DNA from: Bradyrhizobium barranii subsp. barranii
Lineage (GTDB): Bacteria > Pseudomonadota > Alphaproteobacteria > Rhizobiales > Xanthobacteraceae
Length of the DNA stretch: 64,000 nucleotides
Assembly (NCBI RefSeq): GCF_017565645.3
Contig: NZ_CP086136.1
Location: 3,579,501-3,643,500, forward strand
Direction: 5' to 3'
The notes under the pieces were generated by a model that saw only the letters and a list, made by a program, of their open reading frames with translations, was not told the origin of the DNA and did no database searches. Numbering within the stretch: position 1 is the stretch's first letter; each line of letters starts with the position of its first letter. Positions 34,440 through 43,150 of the stretch are shown here, in pieces. Made by a program: the position numbers and the translations under genes.

Positions 34440-35870
34440 CTACTGCCCCGACGGCGTGCGCAGGCCGTGCCAGGCGTCGCGGACCTGCTGGTAATGCACC
34501 TCGGGCAGATAGTCCGGCGTGTTGAGGCTAAGCGTCTTGACGTCGAGATGGCCGACGGCGCTGAGCAGCGTGTAGGAGGCGATGACGCGGTCGCGCAGTG
34601 CGCCGATCAGGCGGGCCTTGGCCTGGATCAAATCGGCCTGCGAGTTCAGCACGTCCACCGTTGTGCGCTGCCCGCCGGCGGCCTCGCGCTGCACGCCCTG
34701 GAGCGCGACGGTCGCCGCCTTCACCTCTGATTCGGAAGCGGAGACCGTGATCTTGGCGCCCTCATTGGCGACCCAGGCGCTGGTCGCCGCCGTGCGCGCC
34801 TGGTTGCGGACCTGGTCGAGCACGAGCCGGCTCTGCGCCGTGATCTCCTTGGCCTGTCGGGTCTGTGCGGCGGCCTGGCCGCCGTCGTAGATCGGCGCGG
34901 TGACGTTGGCGACGATCGAGGCCTGGTCTTCGGCGATGGTGCTCAGCGTCGGGTCGTTGCTGCGGCTGCGGCTGGCGCTGCCCTGAAGACTGGCGCTCGG
35001 CAGCAGCGCGCCCTCGGCGACGCGGATGTTGGTCGAGGCGACATCGACGTCGAAGCCCGCCGCCATCACCGCCGGGTGCTGGCGGATCGCCGTCGTCAGC
35101 GCATCCTCGCGGCTCTTCGGCAGATAGCGGTCGACGACTTCGGCGGGCCGAAGCTGCGATGGCGCATTGCCGATTACCTGCGCGTAGACCGCCTGGCTCA
35201 CCGCCAGCGCGACTTCCGCGGCGTTGAGATCGGCGAGCCCCCGGCTGAGCCGCGCCTCGGCCTGGGCGCTGTCGGTCGGCGTGACGTCGCCGGCGTTGAG
35301 GCGGCGCTGAGTGACGGCGAGCGTCTCGCGCAGGAACGCGACGTTGGAGCGTTGCGCCTCGACCAGTGACTGGTTGGCCAGCACGTTGGTGTAGGCGGTG
35401 ACCGCGTCGAGCAGCACGCCTTGGCCGACATTGCGCAGAGCCTCGCGGCCGGACTGCACCTGAAGTTCCGCAGCGCGGACGCTGTTGGCGGTGCGGAACC
35501 CGTTGAACAGGGTCTGCGTCACGGTGACGCCGATGATCCACGGCTTCAGATTGGCGGTCTGGATCGTGTTGTCGGGCAGCAAATTGCGCACCGATTGCAG
35601 GCCGGCGCTGAGGCTTGCCACGATCTGCGGCCGGTAGCCGGCGAGCGCCTGCGGCACGTTTTCATCTGTGGCGCGTTGCCGCGCGCGCTCGGCATTGAGC
35701 TGCGGGTTGGTCTGGTAGGCCTTGGCGAGCGCCTCAGGCAGGGCTTCCGCCCATGCGGCGGAGGGCAGGGCGCAACAGAGCGCCAGCGTGGTCCATGTCG
35801 CAAGCACAGGACCCACGCCCGATCGATGCCGCGTCATCACGCGACCAACTCTGGCGGCACGCCCAATCAT
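34440..35870 (-). CDS. TolC-family outer-membrane channel protein (type I secretion/efflux)
   Basis: 476 aa with two outer-membrane-efflux repeats, roughly residues 45-235 and 255-445, each mostly coiled-coil helix. Family marks are TQTLFNGFRTANSV, QRRLNAGDVTPTDSAQAEARL and PIYDGGQAAAQTRQAK. The ATG at 35870 has AGCAGG before it; a Met 11 codons later would give a tidier signal peptide (ATWTTLALCCALPSAAWA, cut after AWA). TolC-like trimers form the exit duct for RND pumps and type I secretion. The CusBA-type pump nearby is a possible partner, but it is on the other strand. Confidence 0.92.
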   Translation of the reverse strand: MIGRAARVGRVMTRHRSGVGPVLATWTTLALCCALPSAAWAEALPEALAKAYQTNPQLNAERARQRATDENVPQALAGYRPQIVASLSAGLQSVRNLLPDNTIQTANLKPWIIGVTVTQTLFNGFRTANSVRAAELQVQSGREALRNVGQGVLLDAVTAYTNVLANQSLVEAQRSNVAFLRETLAVTQRRLNAGDVTPTDSAQAEARLSRGLADLNAAEVALAVSQAVYAQVIGNAPSQLRPAEVVDRYLPKSREDALTTAIRQHPAVMAAGFDVDVASTNIRVAEGALLPSASLQGSASRSRSNDPTLSTIAEDQASIVANVTAPIYDGGQAAAQTRQAKEITAQSRLVLDQVRNQARTAATSAWVANEGAKITVSASESEVKAATVALQGVQREAAGGQRTTVDVLNSQADLIQAKARLIGALRDRVIASYTLLSAVGHLDVKTLSLNTPDYLPEVHYQQVRDAWHGLRTPSGQ

Positions 35871-36058
35871 GTAATCCTGCTAAACCCCGGCTGTCCGCCC
35901 CCGCCGACGGTGGCCTCTTAACTGTTTAACCAGCCGGGGTCCCGCAGGCAAACTGCCGCGGGGAAAACCCCCATCTATTCCGTGCTTGTTGCAGGTGCGT
36001 CACAGGGCTTCTGCACCAGGGCGGCGAAGCCTTACACCAGCCTGACCGCTCGCGGGCA

Positions 36059-36838
36059 TTACCGGTTCTTGTTGACAGGCTTGCGCTTCTCGATGAACGC
36101 CGCCATGCCCTCGGAGCGGTCCTCCAGCGCGAAGGTCGCGTGAAACAGGTTGCGCTCGACGCTCATGCCTTCGGCGAGCGTGGTCTCGAAGGCGCGGTTG
36201 ACCGCTTCCTTGGCCATGGCGACGGCGGGCCGCGACATCGATGCGATCTTCTCGGCGGCTTCCATGACCTCGTCCATGAGCTTGTCAGCGGGCACGATGC
36301 GGCTGACGAGGCCTGAGCGCTCCGCTTCCGCCGCATCCATCATGCGGCCGGTGAGGCAGAGGTCCATCGCCTTCGACTTGCCGATCGCGCGGGTCAGGCG
36401 CTGGGTGCCGCCGATGCCGGGAATGGTGCCGAGCGTGATTTCGGGTTGGCCGAACCTGGCGGTGTCGGCGGCGATGATGAAGTCGCACATCATGGCGAGC
36501 TCGCAGCCGCCGCCGAGCGCATAGCCCGCGACCGCGGCGATGGTCGGCTTGCGGCAGCGCGCGACGCGGTCGCCGCCGATCGCGGCGAAATCCTCGGAGA
36601 ACATGTCGATGAAGCCTTTCGGCTGCATCTCCTTGATGTCGGCGCCGGCGGCAAAGGCCTTCTCGCTGCCGGTCACGACGATGCAGCCGATGGCGTCATC
36701 GGCCTCGAGATCGTCGACGGCCGCGGCGATCTCGCGGAACACGCCGAAGGAGAGCGCATTGAGCATCTTCGGCCGGTTCAGCTTGATGATGCCGACCGCG
36801 CCTTTGCTCTCGACGATGATGTGTTCGAACGTGCTCAT
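36059..36838 (-). CDS. Enoyl-CoA hydratase (crotonase family)
   Basis: 259 aa, the normal crotonase length. The oxyanion-hole motifs are [12 protein letters not shown] and [15 protein letters not shown]; the latter carries the first catalytic Glu, and [18 protein letters not shown] carries the second. The C-terminus ([17 protein letters not shown]) is typical of enoyl-CoA hydratases of beta-oxidation, which hydrate trans-2-enoyl-CoA. It appears monocistronic, preceded by a long inverted repeat and followed by a 188-bp gap before the TolC-family gene. Confidence 0.93.
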   Translation of the reverse strand: MSTFEHIIVESKGAVGIIKLNRPKMLNALSFGVFREIAAAVDDLEADDAIGCIVVTGSEKAFAAGADIKEMQPKGFIDMFSEDFAAIGGDRVARCRKPTIAAVAGYALGGGCELAMMCDFIIAADTARFGQPEITLGTIPGIGGTQRLTRAIGKSKAMDLCLTGRMMDAAEAERSGLVSRIVPADKLMDEVMEAAEKIASMSRPAVAMAKEAVNRAFETTLAEGMSVERNLFHATFALEDRSEGMAAFIEKRKPVNKNR

Positions 36839-36922
36839 GCTCCACCCACGCGTTTGATTGGGCGGGCAATGTGCCCGCTGGCGCGGTGGGCTTCAAGGGC
36901 CGAAAAGCTGTCGGAACGAGGC

Positions 36923-36958
36923 CGTCCGGAACGCGCGGCGAGACACGCGTTCCGGACG
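36923..36958. terminator. GC-rich hairpin between the hypothetical protein and enoyl-CoA hydratase genes
   Basis: Perfect 13-base arms (CGTCCGGAACGCG and CGCGTTCCGGACG) around a 10-base loop, about 43 bp beyond the stop of the leftward hypothetical gene. No clean T-run follows, so it may be a terminator or an attenuating hairpin. Confidence 0.5.
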
Positions 36959-37000
36959 AGGTCCCTCACCCCAAAATCAGGCCAAAAATCAGGCCAAGCA

Positions 37001-37636
37001 TCAAGCGAAGAACATGCGTGCGGCAGACGCCAGCGTCAGCAGCGTGCCGACGCCGATGAAGATCTTGCCGATCAGCGAGCTCTGGTCCCAGGCCGAGCTG
37101 TGGCTGCTCGCCATCACCGGCGCCGGCCGCGCGTCGGTTGCGGCGATCACCGCCTTCTGTGCCGGCGGGTCCTGTTGGAGGGCGCGGTCGATGTCGTTGA
37201 GCTGATCGGGCGCCACCACCTGAGCCTCGTCATTCGGCGCGGTGGTATTATCGGCTGCAGCCTGAACGTTGTCGTTGGCGCGGCCGGTCAACGCGGAGGC
37301 CGCGGCAGCCGTCGGCGTATCGGCTGCGGCGATCTGCGCGTTGGCGTTGGCGACTGCCGGCGGCATCTGGCTCAAGGCCGGCACGTCGTTTTCGGCCTTC
37401 GCCGCGCCGTCCTTCTTGTCGGCCTTGTCGTCGGATTTCTGCGCCGTCTTGCCGCTGTCGCGGTGGCGCGATGCATGGCGCCGCTGCGTGCTCGGCTTGA
37501 CTGCGTCGGCCTGGTTGCCCGCGCTGTCCGATTTGCTGCTTGCGGCTGAACTCGGTGCCGCCTGTGCAGCGGCTCCGACCAGCACGAAAAGGCCGGCAAG
37601 AAGAATCAGTGCGGCGCGCCCGCTGGCTTTCATCAT
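37001..37636 (-). CDS. Hypothetical secreted or membrane-anchored Ala-rich protein
   Basis: The ATG at 37636 has GGGGAG about 9 bases upstream and gives a 211-aa product with a signal peptide (ASGRAALILLAGLFVLVGAAAQA). A low-complexity, Ala/Lys/Asp-rich linker follows (KTAQKSDDKADKKDG and repeated A-D-T-P motifs), then one C-terminal membrane span (SLIGKIFIGVGTLLTLASAA). The layout suggests a periplasmic or cell-envelope spacer. No family is recognised and no function is claimed. It lies upstream of and divergent from the ecfF/osrA pair. Confidence 0.7.
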   Translation of the reverse strand: MMKASGRAALILLAGLFVLVGAAAQAAPSSAASSKSDSAGNQADAVKPSTQRRHASRHRDSGKTAQKSDDKADKKDGAAKAENDVPALSQMPPAVANANAQIAAADTPTAAAASALTGRANDNVQAAADNTTAPNDEAQVVAPDQLNDIDRALQQDPPAQKAVIAATDARPAPVMASSHSSAWDQSSLIGKIFIGVGTLLTLASAARMFFA

Positions 37637-37883
37637 GTTGACGATCTCCCCAATTCCGCCTGTCCCGGGGACGAACAGAGACCCTGGGGCGTGACCACAG
37701 CGGGGCAAAAAATGGGAATCTTCGGGCTATCCCGGGCAAAAGCGGGGCAAGCCGCCGCCTCGCAACCGGTCGCCGGATGCGGACGGGACCGATCGGTGTT
37801 ATGAGCCGTCGCGGGTTTCGACGGCCGCATCGCGTGGCGAGGCATGGCACAGATCACGAAGTCGTGATTGTTCTGGTGCCGGC

Positions 37884-37908
37884 GTAACAAACTGAAAGAG
37901 CTGCCGAA
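37884..37908 (+). promoter_or_regulatory. Candidate EcfF/SigF-type promoter in front of ecfF
   Basis: GTAAC (37884-37888), a 16-base spacer and CGAA (37905-37908) resemble the Caulobacter SigF promoter (GTAACC...CGAA). It sits 18 bases before the GTG start of the sigma gene, which fits autoregulation. Confidence 0.55.
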
Positions 37909-37925
37909 TTGCATGGTGAGGGCGC

Positions 37926-38471
37926 GTGCGCGGACGTGAGGACGAGTGGACCGGCCTGATGCGGTCGGCCATGGCAGGCGATGATGCGGCGTATCATCGC
38001 CTTTTGAAGGCGGTCACGCCTGTGCTGCGCGCTGCCGCGAGGCGGGGTCTGGCGCGCGCCGGGCAGCCTCCCGACCAGGCCGAGGATATCGTGCAGGAGA
38101 TTTTGTTGGCGGTGCATCTGAAGCGGCACACCTGGGACAGCGAAGCCCCCTTCGCCCCGTGGCTGTTTGCGATCGGGCGCAACAAGCTGATCGATGCGCT
38201 CCGGCGGCGGGGCCGGCGGGTCTTCGTCAACATCGACGATTTCGCCGAGACGCTGCCGGGCGAGGCACCGCAGGAGACGGCCTCGGCGGCCGAGGTCGCG
38301 ACGCAGCTCGACACGCTGCCGCAGCGCCAGCGCGACGTGCTGCAGTCGATTGCCGTCGACAGCGCTTCGATCAAGGACACGGCGTCAAAGTTTTCGATGA
38401 GCGAAGGTGCGGTGCGGGTCGCGCTGCATCGCGGACTTGCGGCGCTGACTGCCAAACTGCGGGACCACTAG
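37926..38471 (+). CDS. ecfF: ECF sigma factor of the SigF/EcfF type
   Basis: 181 aa. Region 2 is at about 20-95 (AEDIVQEILLAVH, then FAPWLFAIGRNKLIDALRRR) and region 4 at about 118-175 (LPQRQRDVLQSIAVDSASIKDTA, then SEGAVRVALHRGLAAL). It is followed after 2 bases by a six-span anti-sigma of the NrsF family, the pairing seen in Caulobacter SigF-NrsF and in Bradyrhizobium EcfF-OsrA, which responds to reactive oxygen species. The start is a GTG with GAGGG ahead of it. The symbol is assigned from the pairing and the partner's cysteines, not a database match. Confidence 0.85.
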   Translation: MRGREDEWTGLMRSAMAGDDAAYHRLLKAVTPVLRAAARRGLARAGQPPDQAEDIVQEILLAVHLKRHTWDSEAPFAPWLFAIGRNKLIDALRRRGRRVFVNIDDFAETLPGEAPQETASAAEVATQLDTLPQRQRDVLQSIAVDSASIKDTASKFSMSEGAVRVALHRGLAALTAKLRDH

Positions 38472-38473
38472 TC

Positions 38474-39112
38474 ATGGATACCGATCAACTCATTCGCTCG
38501 CTCGCGGCCGACAACGCCCATCGCGCGCCGCGCGTCGGCGCCGTGCTGACGATGGCGCTGCTGGTGGCGGCACCGTTCTCGATCCTGATCTTCGCCAGCT
38601 TCCTTGGCGTGCGGCCCGACGTGATGACCGCGATGCATAATCCGTTCTTCGATACGAAGTTCGCGGTCACGCTGTCGCTTGCGATCCCCGCGATCATCGT
38701 CAGCCTGCATCTGTCGCGGCCCGAAGCCTTGATGCGCGGCTGGGGCTGGCTGCTGCTGCTTCCCGTCGGCCTGCTTGCGGTTGCGATCGGCAGCGAGACC
38801 ATGATGGCCCCGGCGATGCCGATGACGATGCGGCTGGTGGGCAAGAACTCCCGGGTGTGCATGCTCGCGATCCCCGCGATGTCGCTGCCGCTGCTTGCGG
38901 GCGCGCTGTTCGGCCTGCGCCACGGCGCGCCGTCGCATCCTGCACTCGCCGGCGCGCTCGCCGGCCTGCTGTCGGCCGGCCTTGCCGCAACGCTCTACGC
39001 CTCGCACTGCACCGACGACTCGCCGCTGTTCGTTGCGACCTGGTACACGATCGCGACGGCACTCGTGACCGCGATCGGCGCCTACGCGGGTTCGAAGGTT
39101 TTGCGCTACTAG
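38474..39112 (+). CDS. osrA: NrsF/OsrA-type membrane anti-sigma factor (DUF1109)
   Basis: 212 aa, six predicted membrane spans (about 22-42, 62-80, 88-108, 127-147, 157-176, 186-206) after a short cytoplasmic N-terminus. Its only two cysteines are C129 and C179, the positions I recall as the redox-critical pair of B. japonicum OsrA; this is strong support for the assignment. It should hold EcfF at the membrane until oxidant or metal stress alters these cysteines. The ATG at 38474 is 2 bases after the ecfF stop. Confidence 0.85.
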   Translation: MDTDQLIRSLAADNAHRAPRVGAVLTMALLVAAPFSILIFASFLGVRPDVMTAMHNPFFDTKFAVTLSLAIPAIIVSLHLSRPEALMRGWGWLLLLPVGLLAVAIGSETMMAPAMPMTMRLVGKNSRVCMLAIPAMSLPLLAGALFGLRHGAPSHPALAGALAGLLSAGLAATLYASHCTDDSPLFVATWYTIATALVTAIGAYAGSKVLRY

Positions 39113-39123
39113 CGGTGGCGGCC

Positions 39124-40227
39124 TCACGCCACCGGCGTCGTGCCCTGCTGCATGCGGTGGAAGCGCAGCACCTGCTGCGCGGTCGATGAGCGCAGGGCCT
39201 CGTAGGCATCGCGCAGCGTCAGCATGTCGGTCTTCGAGCCGCCCGAGAGCTTTTCGCGCATGGCGATGATCGCGCGGACGCTTGACCATTGCATGCCTGC
39301 GACCTTGGCGAGGACCATCACGCCCTCGTTGCGGCTCTCGATCATCATGTTCTCGGCGGTCTCGACCGCGACGCCCGCGAGCGCCGCGAGCCCCGCATTG
39401 GTCTCGTCGAACTTGCCCTGCTCGGCGAAGCTGGTGACCTGGAACTCGTTGAGACGACCATCCTCGTGCAGCGATCTCACCAGCGCGCGCGCCATTTCGG
39501 TCTGCCTGGTCATGGCGGCGGCGCGGACCCGCTGGGTCGCTTCCTGGACCACGCTGGACACTTCGTCCGCGAGCTCCGGATGCGCGGTCTCGAGCTTCCT
39601 GCGCACGCTCAGGGACGCCTTGGCGATCAGCTTCAGGTAGTGATGGCGCGGCAGGTCGGGCCGCAGGCCGATGCAGGTGGCGAGGTCATCGTCGCGTTCG
39701 GCGCGCGTGACGAGGTCGGTGAAACTTCCCTCGGAGAGCTGCGCGCCCGGATTGCTGACGGTCGATTGCACGACGTCTTCGTTGCCGCGCGCCACCAGCA
39801 CGTCGGTCAGTGCTTCCGACAGCACCCGCCGCAGCGAGATCGCCTTGAGATGCGCCTGGCTCCTGGTGCGCGCGATCTCGATCAGGGTCGCCTCGTCCAG
39901 CCGTTCCGATTTCGAGAGCACGGGTCCGGAGACCTCGATCACCTCGTCGAGCGCGAGGGTGCGGATGATCTTGGGCGGCGCAGCCGCGATCGGCGCGAGA
40001 CGGTTGGCGAGCAGCGTTCTCGCCGAGGCCTCGATCTGCTCGATCAGGCACTGGAACACGTCGTCGAACACCCTGATGTGCTCGTCGGAATAATCCACCG
40101 CATTGTTAATGAAGAGATCAGTGACGCGGCGCAGGGCCTCGACCCGGCGCGCGACGGTGCCGTGCGAGAGCGCGGTCTGCAATTCCTCAAGCAGGTTCTC
40201 GGATGGTTTTTCGGATTTCGATCTCAT
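39124..40227 (-). CDS. DUF2336 protein
   Basis: 367 aa, almost entirely helical, with no signal peptide or membrane span. The DUF2336 pattern, HEAT-like helical repeats with acidic patches, is seen throughout (for example TLALDEVIEVSGPVLSKSERLDE and AGLAALAGVAVETAENMM). DUF2336 proteins are common in Alphaproteobacteria and have been linked to regulation, but no biochemical role is settled. It is downstream of a diguanylate cyclase gene on the same strand (64 bp gap), so a joint signalling role is possible. Confidence 0.85.
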   Translation of the reverse strand: MRSKSEKPSENLLEELQTALSHGTVARRVEALRRVTDLFINNAVDYSDEHIRVFDDVFQCLIEQIEASARTLLANRLAPIAAAPPKIIRTLALDEVIEVSGPVLSKSERLDEATLIEIARTRSQAHLKAISLRRVLSEALTDVLVARGNEDVVQSTVSNPGAQLSEGSFTDLVTRAERDDDLATCIGLRPDLPRHHYLKLIAKASLSVRRKLETAHPELADEVSSVVQEATQRVRAAAMTRQTEMARALVRSLHEDGRLNEFQVTSFAEQGKFDETNAGLAALAGVAVETAENMMIESRNEGVMVLAKVAGMQWSSVRAIIAMREKLSGGSKTDMLTLRDAYEALRSSTAQQVLRFHRMQQGTTPVA

Positions 40228-40291
40228 GGCCCTGTCCTGGAACGTTCGGTCCGGCTGCGGCTTCTGTGCAGCCAGGAAAAAAATGGATTAG

Positions 40292-41449
40292 TCAGCTCGT
40301 TGCAATACGGTTGCGCCCTTGCGCCTTGGCGGAATAAAGCGCGCTGTCGGCGCGTGCGAGAAACGTGTCGGCAGTATCGTTGTCGCGCAGCGTCACGACG
40401 CCCGCGGAAATCGTCACCCGCATGCCGGGGGAAAATGCGCTCCAGTCGAGATCGGCGACGATGCCGCGCAGCCGCTCGAGCATGCGCCCCGCCGCGCCGC
40501 CGTCGGTGCCCGGCAGCAGCAGCAGAAATTCCTCGCCGCCATAGCGGCCGAAAAAGTCGGCCGGGCGGATATTTGCAAAAATGGTGATGGCGAAGGTGCG
40601 CAGCACCTCGTCGCCGACGGGGTGGCCGTGGGCGTCGTTGATGCGCTTGAACCAGTCGAGGTCGATCAGCGCGATGGCGCAAGGTGCGGACGCCTGCTGC
40701 GACTTTTCGACCTCTGCATCGAGCAGCCGCATGATGCAGCGGCGGTTGTAGGAGCCGGTGAGCTCGTCGAGCTCGGCGAGCTCCTCGATGCGCTGATAGG
40801 CGGCCTTCAGCTCGATGCTGCGCCGGTACAGGACCTTTCGCAGTGTGGCGCCGAACAGGCCGAGGAAGGCGCACTGGCCGATCACCAGGACGAAGCACAG
40901 CATCGAGGCGGCCCGCTGGAGCTTCGTGGCGACTGGCATGCCGATCGGCAGGTCGGAGGCGAGGAAGACGGCCGCGAGGCAGGTCGTCGCGATCGCCCAG
41001 GTGAACATCGCCTGCGCCGAGGTCATGCGCAGCGTGCCGAAGGCGAAGATCAGGAACAGCACGCTGATGAAGGCGATGCCGAGGGTCGGCACCGACACCA
41101 GGAAGATGAACTGCAGCGCCATGTGCGCCGAGATCTGGAAGACGGTGAGATAATGGTCGCTGTGTCTGTCGCCGACGCCGGCTTCCGACATCACGACGAA
41201 GATGCCGATGATCATCAGGCCGCCGACCCAGAACAGCGACGGAACGTTCATCGGGACGACGCCGTCATGGGCATAGATCAGCAGCACGAAGGCGCCGAGC
41301 GAGTAGCTTGCGACCTGGCCGACATACATCTGCCGGCGTTGCCGGACCCGGCGTGGTCGTACCTCGGGCGCAGCCGCGTCGGGCATGAGAACGAGATCCG
41401 CGACCTCAGCGGCATTCCTCTCCGATAAGGTCGTCGCGGCCGTGCTCAT
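40292..41449 (-). CDS. Membrane-bound diguanylate cyclase (GGDEF domain)
   Basis: 385 aa. An N-terminal module of about six membrane spans (residues 42-205, starting VGQVASYSLGAFVLLIYAHDG) is followed by a GGDEF domain (about 225-385) with the signature RYGGEEF, the metal/GTP-binding DLDWFKRINDAHGHPVGD, and ALYSAKAQGRNR at the end. It should make cyclic di-GMP from two GTP. No RxxD inhibitory site is evident just before GGEEF. The membrane module is of the unannotated kind found in many rhizobial cyclases. Confidence 0.93.
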   Translation of the reverse strand: MSTAATTLSERNAAEVADLVLMPDAAAPEVRPRRVRQRRQMYVGQVASYSLGAFVLLIYAHDGVVPMNVPSLFWVGGLMIIGIFVVMSEAGVGDRHSDHYLTVFQISAHMALQFIFLVSVPTLGIAFISVLFLIFAFGTLRMTSAQAMFTWAIATTCLAAVFLASDLPIGMPVATKLQRAASMLCFVLVIGQCAFLGLFGATLRKVLYRRSIELKAAYQRIEELAELDELTGSYNRRCIMRLLDAEVEKSQQASAPCAIALIDLDWFKRINDAHGHPVGDEVLRTFAITIFANIRPADFFGRYGGEEFLLLLPGTDGGAAGRMLERLRGIVADLDWSAFSPGMRVTISAGVVTLRDNDTADTFLARADSALYSAKAQGRNRIATS

Positions 41450-41880
41450 TGTCCCGCCAAGGGTGAATGTCGCCCAAAAATCTACGCGGCAAGCCTTTAG
41501 GTTTGGTATCCTTCGAAATCGAATCCAAACGGTGCAGCGCGCAACAGGGTGACAGCGGCCGGCGGGGAAATTTGCCGGCGATTAGGCAGTTGGCGACGGG
41601 GTCGAGCCAAAGCAGGGCTTGGTGAGACATACGTCGTGCAGGGCTGCTATGGTTCCATCATGTCGGGCCGTCCGCGCCGGACGGCATTGCGCAGGGAATG
41701 CTTCATTACTATGTTACCGTTATCGAGCGAGCCGGCCAACCGCCGCGGGTGGCAAAAGGAAAATGCGCGTATGTGGGGTAGATCACACAGACCCCCGTGT
41801 GACTGCGGTAGGCTGAAGAATTTCGTCCCGCCCGTCGAACCGTCCGCCGCGCCGACCCGACCAACTTTGCGAGACGGGCA
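41450..41880. other. 431-bp intergenic region before the third ECF sigma gene
   Basis: No convincing gene is present. A short dyad (TCACAC at 41783-41788 and GTGTGA at 41797-41802) lies about 80 bases before the sigma start, where an operator might be, but no known site fits. The divergent diguanylate cyclase promoter must also lie here; no consensus is evident. Confidence 0.5.
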
Positions 41881-42449
41881 TTGAGCGTGACACAGGCGGC
41901 TTCGGACGAGGTCCTCATCGCCAGGATCGCTCAAGGTGACCGGCTCGCCATGCAGGTGCTGTACGGGCGGCACCATGTCAGGGTCTACAGGTTCGGGCTA
42001 AGGCTCGTGCGGGACGAGCAGGCGGCGGAAGACCTCATCAGCGAGGTGTTTCTCGACGTCTGGCGTCAAGCCGGCAAGTTCGAGGGTCGATCCGCCGTTT
42101 CCACCTGGCTGCTGGCATCACCCGATTCAAGGCCCTGTCTGCGCTCCGGCGCAGGAAGGACGTTGGGTTGGACGACGAAGCTGCCAACGCGATCGAGGAT
42201 TCGTCTGACGATCCGGAAATCGCGGTGCAGAAAAAGGATACCAGTGAAGCGTTGCGGGAGTGTCTGACGGGCCTCTCGCCGGACCACCGGGAAATCGTCG
42301 ATCTCGTCTACTACCACGAGAAATCCGTGGAAGAAGTGGCCGAAATCGTCGGTATTCCGGAGAACACTGTGAAGACGCGCTTGTTCTATGCGCGCAAGAA
42401 ACTGGCCGAACTGCTGAAGGCAGCCGGCGTTGAGCGAGGCTGGCCATGA
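41881..42449 (+). pseudogene. ECF-family sigma factor, broken by a 1-base deletion
   Basis: The TTG at 41881 opens MSVTQAASDEVLIARIAQGD, a good ECF region 2 (RDEQAAEDLISEVFLDVWRQ). At about 42117 (CTGGCATCACC) the frame is lost; one G giving GCGATCACC restores ITRFKALSALRRRKDVGLDDEAAN, then region 4 (LSPDHREIVDLVYYHEKSVEEVAEIVG, NTVKTRLFYARKKLAEL) to the stop at 42449. The repaired protein is 189 aa, normal for ECF. It overlaps the next gene by 4 bases. As sequenced, a 128-aa product with no region 4 would be made. Confidence 0.88.
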
Positions 42450-43135
42450 TGGCATTGAGCAAAAAGATGCTGGAGCAAGAGCCCAGTGAAATTGAACTGC
42501 TACTGCCCTGGCACGCCGCCGGTACGCTGAACGCGCGTGACGCTCGCCGCGTCGAGGAAGCGCTGGCGCGTGATCCGGCGCTTGCAAAGCAATATGCCGC
42601 GATCCGCGGCGAGTACGAAGAGACCATCCATCTGAACGAGAGCTTAGGGGCTCCGTCGGCGCGGGCGATGCAGAAGCTGTTCGCCGCGATCGATGCCGAG
42701 CCGGCGCGGCCGGTCGGTTCGCTGCCGCTCTCGGCGCGCATCGCGACCTTCTCCTCGAGCCTGTCGCCGCGTACGCTGGCCTGGTCGGCGAGCCTGGGTG
42801 CCATCGCGCTGCTGCTCCAGGCCGGCATCATCGGCGCCGTGCTGATGAAGACCCAGCCCGCGACCTTCGAGACCGCTTCGCTGTCGGTCGGCGCGCCGAT
42901 CACGCGTGAGCTTGGAGCTCCACCTGCGCGCGCGCTGGTGCGCTTCACGCCCGAGGCGCGCGTCGCCGACATCACCGCGCTGCTCGACAGCTACCAGGCT
43001 TCGATCATCGGCGATGCCAAGGGCGGCATGTTCCGTCTCCAGTTCGATAAGGCGATGGGCCGGGACGAGCTCGCCTCGCTGCTCGGCAGGATGTCGCGCG
43101 AGAAGTTCGTCAACCTCGCCGTTGCGGCGCCGTAA
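42446..43135 (+). CDS. Membrane anti-sigma factor with a protease-inhibitor-like periplasmic domain
   Basis: 229 aa, starting inside the sigma stop (ATGATG). The N-terminal region (LLLPWHAAGTLNARDARRVEEAL, about 15-60) is the usual cytoplasmic anti-sigma helix bundle, without a zinc motif. One membrane span (about 112-134) precedes a periplasmic domain (about 163-229) reading ALVRFTPEARVADI...GGMFRLQF. That pattern resembles the beta-alpha-beta-beta-alpha-beta fold of subtilase propeptides and I9 inhibitors. The next gene is a subtilase, which makes a sigma/anti-sigma/protease circuit plausible. The fold reading is inference. Confidence 0.85.
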   Translation: MMALSKKMLEQEPSEIELLLPWHAAGTLNARDARRVEEALARDPALAKQYAAIRGEYEETIHLNESLGAPSARAMQKLFAAIDAEPARPVGSLPLSARIATFSSSLSPRTLAWSASLGAIALLLQAGIIGAVLMKTQPATFETASLSVGAPITRELGAPPARALVRFTPEARVADITALLDSYQASIIGDAKGGMFRLQFDKAMGRDELASLLGRMSREKFVNLAVAAP

Positions 43136-43150
43136 GGCGCCGCTGCACCG

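Noticed and set aside
36923..36958. EcfG promoter (GGAAC occurs in the arms)
   Set aside because: No CGTT at the required 16-17-base spacing; the sequence is a perfect hairpin.
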